A stretch of 64,000 nt of DNA from Syngnathus acus (Eukaryota > Chordata > Actinopteri > Syngnathiformes > Syngnathidae), in contig NC_051089.1 in NCBI RefSeq assembly GCF_901709675.1, positions 1,923,476-1,987,475 on the forward strand, read 5' to 3'. Below, one piece after another: positions 61,207 to 64,000 of this stretch (position 1 is the stretch's first letter; each line of letters starts with the position of its first letter). The notes beneath the pieces are model-generated. The model ran no database searches, was not told the DNA's origin, and was given only the letters and a program-made list of their open reading frames with translations. A program made the position numbers and the translations under genes.

Positions 61207-64000
61207 GCCTTCTTTTTAATTATGTGCCCTGTATTTTGTTCGACAGGCTTAATTGGCTCCCACCTAGGCTCCCATGTTTTCTGCTTTACTAAAAACAGAC
61301 TCCTGTGAAATTCATCCCGCAGCCAAAACCGGCTAATAGACGCTCAAACAAAACTGAGAGCATCACAGTCTGCTGCACTGATTGATTGGTGAACATTAAA
61401 AGTCACCTGCCTTTTATCCTTATGCGACTATTCCATCAAAGCGAGGTCGATGTGCCCGGCTGACATCGGTGATCGTGGAAACGGCCCGTCACTACTTTTC
61501 ACTGCTCTCGTGTGAAGTGACGCAGCCTGTCTGTTTCTCTTTGTGTGTCAAGGTACTTTCCATCTGGCCACATGCACGCTGCAACAGCGCTGTGGGGTTT
61601 TCATCAATCTGAAAACAGAACCTGTCAACAAAGATTGAACTAAAAAAATGGTAAGCTTTTTATTGTACGTTTTACATCTATAGCATTTATGCTTTCTTCA
61701 ATGCCCTGGCAAAGCTAGAGGGGGGCTGCAGGGGGCATTGGTCTCCCTAAAATATGCTTGCACCCCTCAGGAATCAGGCCAAATAATTGACTTTTGAGTA
61801 TTTTCCAAGAATTATTTGCAACATTATCCACCTTTTCCTATTATCGGAACCTATAATGAATCTTTCTCAGGTTTTTCCAAACAATTTTTTGAGTTTAAAA
61901 AATACTTGTAAAAAAAGTCCTGGCTCTGCCAGTGCTTATGAATATTGTAAGAACTTACAAATTTGTTGTATATGCAAATGTGAATGTGTGAGTCATCAGT
62001 TGAACTCTGTGGTATCACAAACGAGTAGGTCTTTTTACTTTGGAATAAATAGATACATTTATGAGAATTTTGTTAGATGAATAAGGAAGGAACAAGGCAA
62101 GGGTTAGTGGATGAAACACAAAATCAGTACGGTTGGAATGCAACTGCAGCTGAAAAGGGATATTCATAGTTCTTCAAATGACTTAGAAAACACGACAGAA
62201 AGGCTTCAAGACTCAGGAAAGGATGAAATAACATCGATTGCGACTTTTCTTATAAATATTCAAAGTTCTGTATGATTTGTAGTCTTCACATATTGAACGG
62301 TTGGTATTGAAGGCCATTCAAACAGTTTTTCGCACATGAAATGAGGCTCAGTATTGTGAATACTGCATAGGCCTTGAATACACCATCTATGTGCGTGAAG
62401 GTTATGAGAGCTGAAGTAGAACTATGTATCCCTGAGGATGTGTTTGGCTCTTTGCCTAATACCACACAACTGTTTTGAACAATCGTTTTTACAGCACGGA
62501 CCAGAGCAACGCATTAACCTCTGCTCTTCGTGGGCTGCTGATGCTCTAATACATATAATTATGTCAATGTTTTCCTCTTTCTAACTAAGAAGCATTGACT
62601 TTCTCTTTCCAAGGGGGGTTTAGGTTGGTAATACATGATGTACCCAAAAAACAACAACAAAAACAAAAAGGCGGTGCTCTGTTTTTCTTTTGTGTTAATG
62701 ACAGCCCTGGAATGAATACAAGGCTACAGTGGGAGTCTGAAATTATGATGGATGTATGCATGGTGTTGTGTGGCAGGCGTGCAATCCAATGCCATCACGT
62801 CTTGTAACAATATTGTGTAAACTTCACCACCAGGAGTCATATTTTATCATATCATGGTGCCATTATTACTTGTCAATGGAGAAGCACAAATGAGGTGAGT
62901 AGCCTATTTATTTATTTGTGTATTTATTTATTTTGTGTATTTATTTATTTTTATTTATTTGGTTATTTTTATTTATTTATTTATTTACTTTTACTGGTAG
63001 TAGTCGTAGTATTTATTTAGTTTACAAAAAGTTGGGCCTTGTTTCTTTCAATATACACCTGAGGACAGAAAAAATATACCTTGCAACCTGGTATTTGTTT
63101 TCTATGATTTGTCCAACTGCATCCATTTCAGTGTATTTATAGAAAAACAATTAGCCGAACATAAAGACCACGTGCAACAGGTTTGACGAGAGGAGAGCAC
63201 GGTGAGTAGAGACGAAGGCCAGCTCGAGCAGTGGGATTCATGTATTCATGAAGTGCCTGTATGCATGTCCCGCAGGGCGCCTTGTGTAGTCTGCTCTCTT
63301 TAAAGACAACAGAATATTCTATTGAAAGGATATCAATTTTTAATCCTAAATGGCATTCCCTGCCTGTTTCCTATTGTTTTTTCAAGTGAGTGAGTTGATA
63401 TGGCTTTATTGTTCCCATGTAGCTTTTATTATCTGGGGGCATGGTGTTATGATGCCTCCCGTGTGCCGACTTTGCCTTTTCTGCCTCTCTTCTCCGCTCC
63501 TTTCCTTCTCTACGCTTTGCCGCCTTCTGACTTGTTCTTTTCAGGCACTTGCTCGTGTTATTCATACATTCGCAGTTTGAATATAACCAGATTATACTCA
63601 GGAGATTTTGAAGTTGATTCAAAGGAAATACAACAGTTGGTTACTGAAGAAAATGCCAAATGTCAGTAATTCATTTTTTGGGGGCGAATTGGCTTGCCTC
63701 GCTGAATCACACAATTGCCAGTTTATTTTTGAAAGACGACGCGCTGCGGCACCTCTGCGGCACGAAGCTTTTTTTTTTTCCCCCACACTGTGATGAGAAA
63801 ATCATCCTTTTTCTCCTTGGCCCAGGATGATGTTAATTCATTGACTTAATGAGATATGATTCCAGCAGTCGCAGGTGTGGGCAAAAAGCAGGTGCTGCTG
63901 TGCGATACTGTCAGAAAATGCATGTCCCTCATCTGTCCGCAAGAACCTTGTCTACCTGCTGCTTGCGAAGTAAGAACTCTGATGTTTTAATTAGGAGTGA
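61207..64000. other. Intergenic DNA to the right edge
   Basis: A TTTA tetranucleotide tract occupies 62906-62992. No gene or other repeat is recognised. Confidence 0.4.
62906..62992. repeat. TTTA tetranucleotide microsatellite
   Basis: This is an interrupted TTTA run. Confidence 0.85.

Noticed and set aside
1-64000. CRISPR arrays, operons, phage or bacterial mobile elements
   Set aside because: No regularly spaced repeats or bacterial gene layout; the DNA is eukaryotic throughout.

Overview
The window is nuclear DNA from a ray-finned (teleost-type) fish. It has spliced protein genes with GT-AG introns, low gene density, AT-rich non-coding DNA, many microsatellites, a tRNA-derived SINE and several families of short inverted-repeat transposons of the kinds common in fish. 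There are no operons, CRISPR arrays or prokaryotic signals. I cannot name the species.

All three recognisable genes lie in the first 20.3 kb. (1) On the minus strand, running off the left edge, are the first four coding exons of DIAPH3 (diaphanous-related formin 3; 1816 down to 197). (2) On the plus strand, starting 1.3 kb from the DIAPH3 start codon, is a complete 13-exon TDRD3 gene (3106-9338, 751 codons), encoding the Tudor/UBA scaffold that partners TOP3B. (3) On the minus strand, convergent with TDRD3, is a complete protocadherin-20 gene, PCDH20 (20253-17476, 888 codons in two coding exons). From memory, human chromosome 13q21 has the same order and orientations, so this is a compact fish version of a conserved block. 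The DIAPH3 exons are too short to stand out as open frames and were found by joining splice sites.

From about 20.3 kb to the right end (over 43 kb) I find no supportable protein gene. This matches the gene-poor side of PCDH20 in other vertebrates. It contains repeats: seven copies of a hAT-like short element with GGTGTCAAACTCA-type ends (two more sit nearer the genes or in them), a tRNA-headed SINE at 51 kb and a second tRNA-like relic at 37 kb, two TA-flanked mariner-type MITEs with CCGTATTTTCCGC ends (one at 13.4 kb, one at 60.9 kb), a 75-bp palindromic family, a tandem duplication at 27 kb, a frameshifted transposase-like fossil at 60.4 kb and many microsatellites. One exon-like segment at 40.1 kb is unexplained.

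The three genes are not known to form one pathway. DIAPH3 nucleates actin filaments, TDRD3 is a chromatin and mRNP scaffold, and PCDH20 is a neuronal adhesion receptor. The 1.3-kb gap between the DIAPH3 and TDRD3 start codons probably holds both promoters. I found nothing that I can defend as an undescribed system. The best second looks are the PCDH20 in-frame short intron, the transposon beside the DIAPH3 exon 1 splice donor, the nested MITE at 13.4 kb and the orphan exon-like segment at 40.1 kb.
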